Source: an uncultured Bacteroides sp.
GTDB taxonomy: Bacteria > Bacteroidota > Bacteroidia > Bacteroidales > Bacteroidaceae
Length of the DNA: 47,972 bases
Direction of reading: 5' to 3'
Assembly: GCA_947074235.1 (NCBI GenBank)
Contig: CAMTOV010000003.1
Span: 1 to 47,972, forward strand
Positions 18,283 through 26,251 of the stretch are shown piece by piece (the first letter of the stretch is position 1; each line of letters begins with the position of its first letter). Below the pieces are notes generated by a model, which worked only from the letters and a program-made list of their open reading frames with translations, ran no database searches and had not been told where the DNA came from. The translations under genes and the position numbers were made by a program.

Positions 18283-19041
18283 TTATTTTGATGTCATAGC
18301 TTGCAACATGCGCGCATACACTTCGTTCAAATCCTCTATTTGGCGAGCCATGCGGCGTGTTTGCTCATGCACTTGATCGATTGTGGTAATTTGTGTACTT
18401 GCGCTACGCAATTGCATTTCGTAAATAGCATTAATACCAGCTAAGTTTTTGGCCAAAGCTTGCATCTGTTCCGAATCTTGGGCTATATTTTGTGTTTGCT
18501 CTGTGCAACGAGCCAACATGGTAGTCATTGCTTTCAATTGCGATAGATATTCACTAGTAGCCAATTCCATCTCAGGAGTAACAGGTTGAGCCGTATGATG
18601 TGGATGATGAGCATGAGCGCTTTGTGGCATTACTGGTTGCACATAAGGTTGACCACCATTAGGGTATACTTGCTGTTGGCCTGCAAGCTGTTCAGCCATA
18701 GGGTTACAAACACCTGTAGTTAAGTTGCACTCGGTAGATGCATTCATCGGCACAGAGTCGAAGAAACTATTATCTTGTGGAATAGGTGATGATTTATCAG
18801 CACCACGTTTTACACCCGAAAGATCGAATGCAGAAATAAAAAATATCAAAACCTCTGTGCCCATACCTACACATAATGCGATATTAGCTCCAGGCAAATG
18901 AATTAATTTAAACAATGCACCCATCAATACGATTGATGCTCCCCAGTTGTATGCGTAATTCAATACGGTTTGTCCTTTAGGAGTAGACATCATATCCTGC
19001 ATTTTCTGACGCAGGCTTCTCTTATTTTCTCTATTTGCCAT
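18283..19041 (-). CDS. gldL: Type IX secretion/gliding motor protein GldL/PorL
   Basis: 252 aa inner-membrane motor protein. Two helices at about 27-47 (NYAYNWGASIVLMGALFKLI) and 53-73 (IALCVGMGTEVLIFFISAF). E63 in the second helix matches the conserved membrane-embedded Glu of the GldL stator, and FKLIHLPG is the family loop. A cytoplasmic C-terminal coiled coil follows (about 160-250). Between them is a linker with Pro/Gln and a His cluster (AHAHHPHHTAQP), which looks lineage-specific. Two bases follow gldK. Confidence 0.96.
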   Translation of the reverse strand: MANRENKRSLRQKMQDMMSTPKGQTVLNYAYNWGASIVLMGALFKLIHLPGANIALCVGMGTEVLIFFISAFDLSGVKRGADKSSPIPQDNSFFDSVPMNASTECNLTTGVCNPMAEQLAGQQQVYPNGGQPYVQPVMPQSAHAHHPHHTAQPVTPEMELATSEYLSQLKAMTTMLARCTEQTQNIAQDSEQMQALAKNLAGINAIYEMQLRSASTQITTIDQVHEQTRRMARQIEDLNEVYARMLQAMTSK

Positions 19042-19043
19042 CT

Positions 19044-20480
19044 TTACTTTCTTTTATTGTTGTGACCAACTTTACTTCGCACACAGCGGAAGCCAACATA
19101 AGACCGCTGTTCATTTTGATATTCTGACGTACGTGAATCGGAACGAATGAAAGCGTTTACATCTTTCCAAGAGCCACCACGTACAACCTTCTTCTTCATA
19201 CGATATGGGTCTTCTTGCGCTGCATTATATTGTAAGTCAGGATTCATATCATTCATAGATAATACCCCCGATTCAGTATAAACAGTAGAAGTCCACTCTG
19301 CAACATTACCTGCCATATCATACAGTCCGTTAGAATTTGGCGCATAAGTACCTACACGAGTTGAAATAAGATGACCATCCTGTGTATAATCACCTTTACC
19401 CGGTTTGTAGTTAGCCATAAAGCATCCTTTTTCATCGGTAGAAGATTCTTCGCTCCATGGATATTTATGTCCTTCTTCACTACGAGCAGCAAACTCCCAT
19501 TCTGCTTCCGAAGGCAAACGGTAACGTTGTATATATTTAGCTTGGCCTTTCAATCCTGTTAAAAGATAATTTGTACGCCAAGCGCAGTAAGCATTAGCTT
19601 GTTCCCAACTCACCCCTACTACAGGATGTTCGTTGTATGATGGATGATTCATATACAAACGCATATACATTTCATGGTTTGCATTAGGAAAATCATTCAC
19701 CCAGCAAGTAGTATCAGGCGCTATGTTTACAATATATGAATTTAAGAAATCCCACTCACTTGAAAGCGGACGAGTAATTGTCATATTCACAATATCACCA
19801 TTATCATCTATATAAGCAGTATCTTTAGATATCATAATTACCTCATCATAATCTACAGCTATATCGGTATTTTTATTGCGAAGAGCTGCATCTAAACGAT
19901 GACGACGCTTAGCAGCTTCTGTGTAATCAAAAATCTCGTAGTAATAGTTCAACTGAGTAGGGTCGAGAGACTTTTCCCCAGTAACAGGATGTACACGATA
20001 AACACTTTCAATAGCCATTTGCTCATCCTCATTAGCCCTTTTCCATGGAATGGGTCTGTTCCAATTCAAATAAGGTTTAATAGGATTACCTTCCCTATCT
20101 TCTTCTATTTTGAAAATCTCATTACCACCATATGCAGGATCTGCAAGGCGTTCGCGAATAATAGAATCGCGCACCCAGCTCATAAATTGTTTATATTGAG
20201 CTACAGTCACCTCATTCTCATCCATCCAAAATGACTCTACTGATATCTCTTTAGTTGGCACTTGCACTCCCCATAGAGAGTCTTGTTCGTCAGGGCCCAT
20301 TTTTAAAGAACCACGTTTAATGTGTACCATACCATAAGGGGTTGGTTCGTTCCAAGCCACTGCTCTTTGCCCTACCACTTCACCACCAGCTGAAACAGAT
20401 GAGTTTCCAGCCATCTGTCCCATACATGAAGAAAGTATTACAACCAACAATGCTACAATTATACAGTTTTTACTCCTCAT
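19044..20480 (-). CDS. gldK: Type IX secretion lipoprotein GldK/PorK
   Basis: 478 aa. Lipoprotein signal MRSKNCIIVALLVVILSSC with lipid Cys at 19. The mature protein has the formylglycine-generating-enzyme-like (sulfatase-modifying factor) fold used structurally by GldK: SFWMDENEVTVAQYKQF, RLPSEAEWEFAARS, GLYDMAGNVAEWTS and VVRGGSWKD. With GldN it forms the periplasmic T9SS ring attached to the outer membrane. It follows porP by 15 bases. Confidence 0.96.
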   Translation of the reverse strand: MRSKNCIIVALLVVILSSCMGQMAGNSSVSAGGEVVGQRAVAWNEPTPYGMVHIKRGSLKMGPDEQDSLWGVQVPTKEISVESFWMDENEVTVAQYKQFMSWVRDSIIRERLADPAYGGNEIFKIEEDREGNPIKPYLNWNRPIPWKRANEDEQMAIESVYRVHPVTGEKSLDPTQLNYYYEIFDYTEAAKRRHRLDAALRNKNTDIAVDYDEVIMISKDTAYIDDNGDIVNMTITRPLSSEWDFLNSYIVNIAPDTTCWVNDFPNANHEMYMRLYMNHPSYNEHPVVGVSWEQANAYCAWRTNYLLTGLKGQAKYIQRYRLPSEAEWEFAARSEEGHKYPWSEESSTDEKGCFMANYKPGKGDYTQDGHLISTRVGTYAPNSNGLYDMAGNVAEWTSTVYTESGVLSMNDMNPDLQYNAAQEDPYRMKKKVVRGGSWKDVNAFIRSDSRTSEYQNEQRSYVGFRCVRSKVGHNNKRK

Positions 20481-20495
20481 TATTTCACTTCCAAT

Positions 20496-21458
20496 TTATA
20501 AGATTCGAATACTCTTATGTTTGTTTTTACTTTTCTTAAATAAATTAATATCCATAGCATAGCTCACTACTAAATCATGCGAACCATTGCCTATACCGAT
20601 TTGCGATGTATACATTTCGTAAGCATAGCCTACAGTTATTGAGCGAATCACCGCTCCTATACTCAACGTAACTGAGGTTGTCGGAGAGTATGTAAATCCT
20701 AAAGCCAGTTTCTTTTCTTCAAATGTATAAAAGAATCGCCCAGTGAAATCAACCCTAGTTGAGTTAAAATCACTTTGCACCAAAACAGATGGCTGTATGG
20801 AAATTAACGGATTACGTGTCTGAATATTGTATCCACCTGTAAAATAAAGCATTGGTTTAATCTTTATTTCACTTGTCTCACCCGAGTCGGAAGAGCCAAA
20901 CTCGATAATAGGACTTGTTAAATGCTGAGCCGAGAAGCCTAGATAAAACTTAGGCTGAGAGTAAAAAGCTCCCACGCCCAAATCGAGCCCAGTTCCACTC
21001 TCTTTCTGAGTAGGAAAAGCAGGATCGCTTTCACTACTTCCCAAATCCAAATCAGTAGGATCGAATGAAACATTGACAAAACCAACTTGAAGACCTAAGC
21101 CTAGATTGCCCTTCTTAGTTTTTACCTTATAAGAATATTGCAGCCAAGCACGCTGATTGCGAAAAAGCCCTATCGCGTCATTTAAAAAGCCAGCCCCAAC
21201 ACCTTGCTTTTTATCAAACAACAATAAAGGCATGTCAGCACCAACATACATAGTACGCGGAGATCTATCAAAATTAGTCAATTGCATCGAATAAGTGCCA
21301 TACATATTAAGCTTATCCGTTTGTCCTGCCCAAGCCGGATTATAATATCCGTTTAAATCCCAATATTGAGTAAAGTGCACATCAAACTGCGCTCTTACTT
21401 TTTGAGTAAAAAGCAAGAGCGATAAAAACAAAACACCTGTAATGAGAAACCTATTCAT
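20496..21458 (-). CDS. porP: Type IX secretion outer-membrane protein PorP/SprF family
   Basis: 320 aa from the ATG at 21458. The open frame runs 25 codons further upstream but overlaps the terminator region, and only this start gives a clean signal peptide (MNRFLITGVLFLSLLLFTQKVRAQ). Typical PorP/SprF features are QFDVHFTQYWDLNGYYNPAWAG at the mature N-terminus and repeated barrel strands (GNLGLGLQVGFVNVSF, KFYLGFSAQHLTSP). The family contributes to T9SS assembly and, for SprF types, to export of partner adhesins. It heads the porP-gldK-gldL-gldM-gldN operon. Confidence 0.93.
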   Translation of the reverse strand: MNRFLITGVLFLSLLLFTQKVRAQFDVHFTQYWDLNGYYNPAWAGQTDKLNMYGTYSMQLTNFDRSPRTMYVGADMPLLLFDKKQGVGAGFLNDAIGLFRNQRAWLQYSYKVKTKKGNLGLGLQVGFVNVSFDPTDLDLGSSESDPAFPTQKESGTGLDLGVGAFYSQPKFYLGFSAQHLTSPIIEFGSSDSGETSEIKIKPMLYFTGGYNIQTRNPLISIQPSVLVQSDFNSTRVDFTGRFFYTFEEKKLALGFTYSPTTSVTLSIGAVIRSITVGYAYEMYTSQIGIGNGSHDLVVSYAMDINLFKKSKNKHKSIRIL

Positions 21459-21512
21459 TTGATATAATGAACTATAAAACTGCAAATAAATTGTGTTTGA
21501 GATAGGTTTTAT

Positions 21513-21566
21513 AACACAACAGCCGCTTCGCACCTAATTATTGAAGTGCAAAACGGCTGTTGTGTT
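21513..21566 (-). terminator. Terminator between the DUF2795 gene and porP
   Basis: A 13-bp perfect outer stem (AACACAACAGCCG 21513-21525 / CGGCTGTTGTGTT 21554-21566) with a partly paired interior (CTTC/GAAG). The minus-strand 3' side continues TTATAAAACC, so the U-tract is weak. It insulates the T9SS operon from the upstream gene. Confidence 0.6.
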
Positions 21567-21610
21567 AATATTTAAAACTATCAATGATAGTATTAAGAGT
21601 ATTTATTGTA

Positions 21611-21832
21611 TCAATACTCTTCTTCGTTAAAAAAGAAATCTTCTTTACTTGGATAATCCGGCCAGATATCCTCTATGCTTTCATACATTTCGCCTTCGTC
21701 TTCCATTTCTTGAAGATTTTCAATTACCTCAAGGGGAGCTCCCGAACGCATAGCATAATCAATCAATTCATCCTTAGTGGCAGGCCAAGGTGCATCTTCT
21801 AGTTTTGACGCTAATTCCAATGTCCAATACAT
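21611..21832 (-). CDS. DUF2795-family small acidic protein
   Basis: 73 aa from the ATG at 21832; a TTG two codons upstream is the only alternative. The sequence MYWTLELASKLEDAPWPATKDELIDY and the very acidic C-terminus (EDIWPDYPSKEDFFFNEEEY) match a small Bacteroidota family I recall as DUF2795, of unknown function. No signal peptide, membrane segment or catalytic motif. A TAnnTTTG box lies at 21884-21891, just at the end of the cobalamin adenosyltransferase gene. Confidence 0.8.
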   Translation of the reverse strand: MYWTLELASKLEDAPWPATKDELIDYAMRSGAPLEVIENLQEMEDEGEMYESIEDIWPDYPSKEDFFFNEEEY

Positions 21833-21883
21833 AAGCAATCAGTCTTTTAATTTGTGAATATTGATATAACTGTTTATTTTCCG

Positions 21884-21913
21884 CAAAAGTATAATAATTT
21901 TTATCATTCGCAA
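21884..21913 (-). promoter_or_regulatory. Promoter of the DUF2795 gene
   Basis: Minus-strand TTG (21913-21911), 19-base spacer, TACTTTTG (21891-21884), matching the Bacteroidota consensus. The -33 part overlaps the 3' end of the adenosyltransferase gene. Confidence 0.6.
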
Positions 21914-22467
21914 CTATTATCCCAAATAATTTCCTCTTTACCAGCTTCAAAATTGATTTTTCGACACAAAACAAAGAAATAATCTGATAATCTGTTCATA
22001 TATGCCAACAAATCATCTGATATTTGATAATCTGCCACTATTGCCAAGATGGTCCTTTCGGCACGTCGGCATACTGTTCTACACACATGACTTGTTGCTG
22101 CTGCAGTTTCTCCTCCCGGAAGAACAAAAGCATGCAATGGTGGTAATAAATCATCCAAAACATCTATTTCAAACTCCACCTTCTTCACATCCTCTGCCGA
22201 GATAATAGATGCAGGAGACAATTCTGCATTAGTTAAATCTGTAGCCAAATAGGAACCAACAGAAAACAATTTATTTTGAACCCAATGTAAGAAGTCTATA
22301 TCTTTATCAACTTCCAAGTAAGAGATTAATAAACCGATAAAAGAATTCAGTTCATCAACAGTGCCATATGCATCCAAACGACAATCCGCTTTAGAGACTC
22401 TTGTACCTCCAATTAAGCTTGTAGTTCCTGCATCGCCAGTCTTAGTATAAACAACACTTTTTTTCAT
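21904..22467 (-). CDS. Cob(I)alamin adenosyltransferase, PduO type
   Basis: 187 aa. It converts cob(I)alamin and ATP to adenosylcobalamin, the cofactor of methylmalonyl-CoA mutase in propionate metabolism. The ATP-binding N-terminus YTKTGDAGTTSLIGG and DAYGTVDELNSFIG, and the later RTVCRRAER with SDYFFVLCRK, are the PduO-type signature. No cobalamin riboswitch fits in the 47-bp upstream gap. Symbol left blank because PduO-type proteins carry several names (pduO, cobO). Confidence 0.93.
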   Translation of the reverse strand: MKKSVVYTKTGDAGTTSLIGGTRVSKADCRLDAYGTVDELNSFIGLLISYLEVDKDIDFLHWVQNKLFSVGSYLATDLTNAELSPASIISAEDVKKVEFEIDVLDDLLPPLHAFVLPGGETAAATSHVCRTVCRRAERTILAIVADYQISDDLLAYMNRLSDYFFVLCRKINFEAGKEEIIWDNSCE

Positions 22468-22514
22468 GATTCTAATTTATTATATACCTTTTTAAGATTA
22501 ACACAAAACACACA

Positions 22515-23144
22515 TTAGAAGTTGACAATATAATCTTGTTTTATTTTGGTTTTGTCAAAAAACAGCACACCCACATCATATAAATCAAATGTGATACCCA
22601 CCTTTTCATTATTCACAAGACGCTTCCAACATTGCTTCATATCGCGCGAGTGGTGTATCCCCTTTATCACACACAATCCGCCAGGAGATATTAAATTGAC
22701 TAAGTTATTAAACTCACTCATAATAGCCTCAGGGTTATTTTGCAAATGAATATAAAGGAAGTCTATCGAGGATATATCTTGATTACTACCCTCCGCATCC
22801 ATTGAAAGATATAAAGCTTTCATGTTGGCAGATTGCAGGTATAACGATGATGAAGAACGTGCTCCTAAATCGACAATTGTAGCGGGTTGAAACCAATTCA
22901 CCAAACGAAACAAGAGACGATTTACTTTTATAGAGGCATCATTCCAACCTTTTGATTGTTTGGGAATCAAAGAAATCACCTCTTCTTTTAATGTCTTATA
23001 TTTATAATAAGGTGTCTTTTCGTAAATCACTTGGGTGATTAAATTAAAAGCGAAGGGAGAATGAACACCATAACCACATCGATTGGGGAATCTAACAAAC
23101 CAAATGATGGGTCTTTTTATAGCTAAAATAAATCTATTGAACAT
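22515..23144 (-). CDS. Putative SAM-dependent methyltransferase
   Basis: 209 aa from the ATG at 23144; an in-frame start at 23168 would add eight residues. A region FPNRCGYGVHSPFAFNLITQ is followed by TIVDLGARSSSSLYL, resembling a class I methyltransferase motif I (VDLGxGxG, here GARSS) and an acidic residue after the second strand (LYLSMDAEGSN). Motif I is degenerate, with ARSSS in place of the Gly-rich loop, so SAM binding may be weakened. The C-terminal half keeps the alternating strand/helix pattern (GLCVIKGIHHSRDMKQCW). Substrate unknown. A TATATTTG box at 23174-23181 precedes it. Confidence 0.65.
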   Translation of the reverse strand: MFNRFILAIKRPIIWFVRFPNRCGYGVHSPFAFNLITQVIYEKTPYYKYKTLKEEVISLIPKQSKGWNDASIKVNRLLFRLVNWFQPATIVDLGARSSSSLYLQSANMKALYLSMDAEGSNQDISSIDFLYIHLQNNPEAIMSEFNNLVNLISPGGLCVIKGIHHSRDMKQCWKRLVNNEKVGITFDLYDVGVLFFDKTKIKQDYIVNF

Positions 23145-23173
23145 AAATATATATGAGTTATAATACAAAGTAA

Positions 23174-23181
23174 CAAATATA
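23174..23181 (-). promoter_or_regulatory. -7 box of the methyltransferase-like gene
   Basis: Minus-strand TATATTTG, 29 bases before the ATG at 23144. No convincing -33 box. Confidence 0.5.
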
Positions 23182-23283
23182 TCTTTTCTATTACTGCATT
23201 TAAGTAAGGAAAATCGATGTGGAGCCTATTATTTTATTAGCCTTAACATAAGATCAGGAATGTACAACCATTCTATAAACCAA

Positions 23284-23322
23284 CATATCCCCAAAAACTC
23301 TTTTGAAGCCTTTGGGGATATG
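23284..23322 (-). terminator. Hairpin downstream of alkaline phosphatase
   Basis: A 12-bp perfect stem CATATCCCCAAA / TTTGGGGATATG with a 15-nt loop, 24 bases after the phosphatase stop. The U-tract on the minus strand is weak (TTGGTTTATAG). Confidence 0.55.
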
Positions 23323-23346
23323 ACATTTTATTGAATTAAGATATAA

Positions 23347-24744
23347 TTAATACTTAGCCGCTTTGGCAATACGCTTTGGAACATCTGTGTTGTCCATCAC
23401 ACCATTGAATAATTGTGAACCCGCACCTATAGCATACACCGGCACATATCCAGCAGTATGACTACCATGCGCCCATCCTACCATAGCTATTTCATTCATT
23501 ACCTCCTTGGCACGTGCAGCAAGTGGTTCATTTTTCGAATAAAGACTTTCTTCGAAAGCTACTTTATTTTCAACAAACGAATGTTCAAACTCATCACGCA
23601 GTTCTCTTTCTTGCGCCCAAGTCAACTCTATATCATCCCAAAAGCCAAGTTCATCCTCGAGCAACTCTTTCATTTCGCTCCATTTTACCTTATTGTCTTT
23701 ATCTTTTCTGAGTTGACTCATCTTGTTTGAAAGCTCATCTAGCGAACACTCTTGATGTTTCAAAGCTCCAAGATTCATATTATAGCGATTATTCCCGAGC
23801 GACAACCCACCTGTTTCATGATCGGCTGTTACTACTATCAATGTTTCTTTGGGGTGTTTCTTATAAAATTCATAGGCCACCTGAATGGCATTATCCATAT
23901 CAATCACCTCTTCGAAAGTAGTTGCCGCATCGTTACTATGGCTGCTCCAGTCTATTTTTCCACCCTCTACCATCAAGAAAAATCCCTTTTTATTATTTTT
24001 CATCAAGAAGTCAATTGCATTTTCTGTGATTTGCGCCAATGTCAAATCATCATCTTCACGATCGATAGCATAGGGCAAACATGATGGGTTAGCATCTTCA
24101 TCTTGAATAAAGATCATTTTACCTGCTCGAGAAGCCTTACTTTTATAATCATTATTGCCACGCGCTAGTGTATATCCCGCCTCTGTAAACATAGGATAAA
24201 CACTTGGTGCATCTTTTTTATCGAAAGATGTGTTAGGTTTCACAAAACCAGCCCCTCCATAAAAGTCAAAATCGGCAGTTATCAAATCCTTTGCTATTTC
24301 ATAATACATGCTACGCTTGGCCTGATGCGCATAAAATGCAGCAGGAGTAGCATGATCAATACTTACGCTTGAGGTAACTCCAACCTTTTTGCCGGCTTTT
24401 TTTGCCATGTGGGCAACCGATGGAATTGGATTCTTCTCATCATCCATACCAATAGCTCCATTATATGTTTTATATCCACTAGCCAAAGCTGTTCCACCTG
24501 CGGCCGAGTCTGTCACGGGGTTGGTAGCCGAAAAAGTATAAGCCATACCTGTAGCCGGAAATTGAGTAAAACATAATGGTTCGCGACCAATCTTTCCATC
24601 TTGGATAGCTGCTCTATACATTTCTGTGCCATTTACATGGTTAACACCCATTCCATCACCAATGAAGTAAAACACATACTTAGCCTGTCCGTTGGCAACA
24701 ATGGCTAGCAAAATGAAACATATTACATTAAAAGCTCTTTTCAT
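23347..24744 (-). CDS. Alkaline phosphatase (PhoA family)
   Basis: 465 aa, periplasmic. Signal peptide MKRAFNVICFILLAIVANGQA. The two-zinc phosphomonoesterase motifs are FIGDGMGVNHV, the nucleophile Ser in TDSAAGGTALASGYKT, and metal ligands in LMVEGGKIDWSSHSND, VTADHETGG and VGWAHGSHTAGYVP. It releases phosphate from organic esters. A TACATTTG box precedes it at 24777-24784; I see no conserved Pho-box. Confidence 0.94.
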   Translation of the reverse strand: MKRAFNVICFILLAIVANGQAKYVFYFIGDGMGVNHVNGTEMYRAAIQDGKIGREPLCFTQFPATGMAYTFSATNPVTDSAAGGTALASGYKTYNGAIGMDDEKNPIPSVAHMAKKAGKKVGVTSSVSIDHATPAAFYAHQAKRSMYYEIAKDLITADFDFYGGAGFVKPNTSFDKKDAPSVYPMFTEAGYTLARGNNDYKSKASRAGKMIFIQDEDANPSCLPYAIDREDDDLTLAQITENAIDFLMKNNKKGFFLMVEGGKIDWSSHSNDAATTFEEVIDMDNAIQVAYEFYKKHPKETLIVVTADHETGGLSLGNNRYNMNLGALKHQECSLDELSNKMSQLRKDKDNKVKWSEMKELLEDELGFWDDIELTWAQERELRDEFEHSFVENKVAFEESLYSKNEPLAARAKEVMNEIAMVGWAHGSHTAGYVPVYAIGAGSQLFNGVMDNTDVPKRIAKAAKY

Positions 24745-24776
24745 TATTATGCGGGTTTATAGTTTATATGTATACG

Positions 24777-24784
24777 CAAATGTA
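24777..24784 (-). promoter_or_regulatory. -7 box of alkaline phosphatase
   Basis: Minus-strand TACATTTG matches TAnnTTTG, 32 bases before the ATG. Confidence 0.55.
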
Positions 24785-24803
24785 GTCAATTTGAATCTTA
24801 TAA

Positions 24804-24839
24804 ATAAAAAAAGCGAGAAACAATTTACTTGCTCCCCGC
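24804..24839 (-). terminator. Intrinsic terminator of efp
   Basis: Minus-strand stem GCGGGGAGCAA / TTGTTTCTCGC (24839-24829, 24823-24813), 11 bp with three G-U pairs, followed by TTTTTTTAT. Confidence 0.8.
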
Positions 24840-24867
24840 CTCTATCTAATATAGTTTAACTATACTA

Positions 24868-25434
24868 TTATGCTTTTACACGACCTACATAAGAACCGTC
24901 GCGTGTATCAATTTCGATTGTTTCGCCTTCTGTAATAAACAATGGAACACGAACTGTAGCTCCCGACTCAACAGTAGCTGGCTTCAAGGTGTTAGTTGCA
25001 GTATCGCCTTTCAAGCCCGGCTCAGTATAGGTAATTTTTAGTTTTACCTTAGTAGGCATGTCTGCGTAAAGCACAGTTTCAGTCGATGCATCTGATACAA
25101 CTTCAAGAATCATACCTTCTAAAAGAAAATCTACACCATTAATCAAATCATGAGCAATAGGATGTTGGTCGAAAGTTTCTTGATTCATGAAGATAAAATC
25201 TTCACCTTCTTTATATAGGAATTGGTAAGGACGACGCTCTACACGTACATCTTCAAGTTTTTCACCGATATTGAAACGACGTTCAATAACACCACCGTTT
25301 ACTACGTCCTTTAATTTAGTACGCATAAAAGTGTTTCCTTTACCTGGTTTTACATGAAGAAATTCGATACAGAAATAAAGCTTTCCGTCCATACGGATGC
25401 AAGTTCCGTTTTTGATGTCTTGCGCATTAATCAT
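24868..25434 (-). CDS. efp: Elongation factor P
   Basis: 188 aa, three-domain EF-P that relieves ribosome stalling at polyproline. The KOW-like domain I carries the loop VKPGKGNTFMRTK with Lys at 32, the position that is modified in E. coli-type EF-P; no modification enzyme is in the window. The OB domains follow, ending ETIEIDTRDGSYVGRVKA, the family C-terminus. It diverges from rpmH. Confidence 0.97.
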   Translation of the reverse strand: MINAQDIKNGTCIRMDGKLYFCIEFLHVKPGKGNTFMRTKLKDVVNGGVIERRFNIGEKLEDVRVERRPYQFLYKEGEDFIFMNQETFDQHPIAHDLINGVDFLLEGMILEVVSDASTETVLYADMPTKVKLKITYTEPGLKGDTATNTLKPATVESGATVRVPLFITEGETIEIDTRDGSYVGRVKA

Positions 25435-25495
25435 ACTTGATATCTTTGTTATGTTATAATGTTAATTCTTTATTCTTATAAATATGTTTCGAGTG

Positions 25496-25527
25496 CAAAA
25501 GTAATCTAAATCAGTAAAAAACACAAA
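25496..25527 (-). promoter_or_regulatory. Promoter of efp
   Basis: Minus-strand TTTG (25527-25524), 20-base spacer, TACTTTTG (25503-25496). A full -33/-7 match. Confidence 0.7.
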
Positions 25528-25554
25528 ATCTTTTGACTAAAAAAGAGTTATCTC

Positions 25555-25585
25555 TTGGTTTATTTAAAAAAAGTATCTATTTTTG
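25555..25585 (+). promoter_or_regulatory. Promoter of rpmH
   Basis: TTG (25555-25557), 20-base spacer, TATTTTTG (25578-25585), 44 bases before the rpmH ATG. Confidence 0.7.
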
Positions 25586-25629
25586 CAGCCCGAATAGAGT
25601 AGAATTATAACAATAAAACATATATAAAG

Positions 25630-25791
25630 ATGAAGAGAACCTATCAACCCTCTAACAGAAAGAGAAAGAACAAACACGGTTTCCGTGAGAGAATGGCAAC
25701 AGCTAATGGCCGTAGAGTATTAGCATCACGCCGTGCAAAAGGTCGTAAGAAACTTACAGTATCTGACGAATACAACGGAGTAAAAGCGTAA
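25630..25791 (+). CDS. rpmH: 50S ribosomal protein bL34
   Basis: 53 aa, starting [20 protein letters not shown] and then [20 protein letters not shown]. The family core MKRTYQPS...HGFR.RM.T..GR..L..RR.KGR is complete, with a short lineage-type C-terminal extension ([13 protein letters not shown]). No SD (leader ATATAAAGATG). Usual neighbours rnpA and dnaA are absent; it stands alone opposite efp with its own promoter and terminator. Confidence 0.97.
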   Translation: MKRTYQPSNRKRKNKHGFRERMATANGRRVLASRRAKGRKKLTVSDEYNGVKA

Positions 25792-25814
25792 GCTTTACTA
25801 TATTAACAAGTTAA

Positions 25815-25862
25815 AAGCCTGCAACGCATTCAATAGAATGTATTGCAGGCTTTCTTGTTTTT
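25815..25862 (+). terminator. Intrinsic terminator of rpmH
   Basis: Stem AAGCCTGCAA / TTGCAGGCTT (25815-25824, 25843-25852), extended inside by CATTC/GAATG, then TTCTTGTTTTT. Confidence 0.85.
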
Positions 25863-26197
25863 AGGCTATTCTATAAAATCATTCTACATAAGGTTACAAT
25901 AACGTTTATTATTGCTTCAGTATAAAAACATCCCCATGTTGTGATATAAAACACCCCCATGTTTTGGGGTAAAACATCCCCATGTTTTATACAACAACAT
26001 CCCCATGTTTTTATATATAAGCTAGTACATTTAGCCTGCTATCCTCCTAGAATCAAGCTGTTACACCTCTATTTTGCACATCCAAAAACGAGGGTTGCAA
26101 AAGTATTTCAAATGATATGCTATTTTTTATTGCCATATGAAGTGTCTACAATCCTAAAAAGTAGGGCAATTACTATGCAACTCTCTATCTAAAGTAG
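25863..26197. other. Intergenic region rpmH to PASTA gene
   Basis: A stretch of about 335 bases between the rpmH terminator and the promoter of the PASTA gene. Its only clear structure is the four-copy 23-bp-period array at 25927-26009. Bases 26010-26197 show no credible gene or strong hairpin. Confidence 0.7.
25927..26009 (-). repeat. 23-bp-period array of four AACAT-NNNN-ATGTT elements (array 1)
   Basis: Four 14-bp units start at 25927, 25950, 25973 and 25996, exactly 23 bases apart. Three read AACATCCCCATGTT and one (25950) AACACCCCCATGTT on the plus strand. Each is a 5-bp inverted repeat around CCCC. The 9-bp spacers are GTGATATAA, TTGGGGTAA and TTATACAAC. Strand is given for the GGGG form. 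It matches array 2 in inverted orientation; the spacer TTACCCCAA differs from TTACACCAA of array 2 at one base. Confidence 0.9.
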
Positions 26198-26205
26198 TAT
26201 ATTTG
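26198..26205 (+). promoter_or_regulatory. -7 box of the PASTA gene
   Basis: TATATTTG matches TAnnTTTG, 47 bases before the proposed TTG start at 26252, which supports that start. Confidence 0.5.
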
Positions 26206-26251
26206 TCACGAATATCGTTTAATTAATAACATTAGAAATAGACTATACTCA

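Noticed and set aside
22468..22514. Cobalamin riboswitch for the adenosyltransferase
   Set aside because: The gap is only 47 bases, far too short for a B12 riboswitch, and no B12-box sequence was seen.
25927..26009. CRISPR-like array of repeats and spacers
   Set aside because: Repeats are only 14 bp with 9-bp spacers, no cas genes are present, and two spacers of array 2 are identical. The geometry is far below any CRISPR repeat or spacer size.
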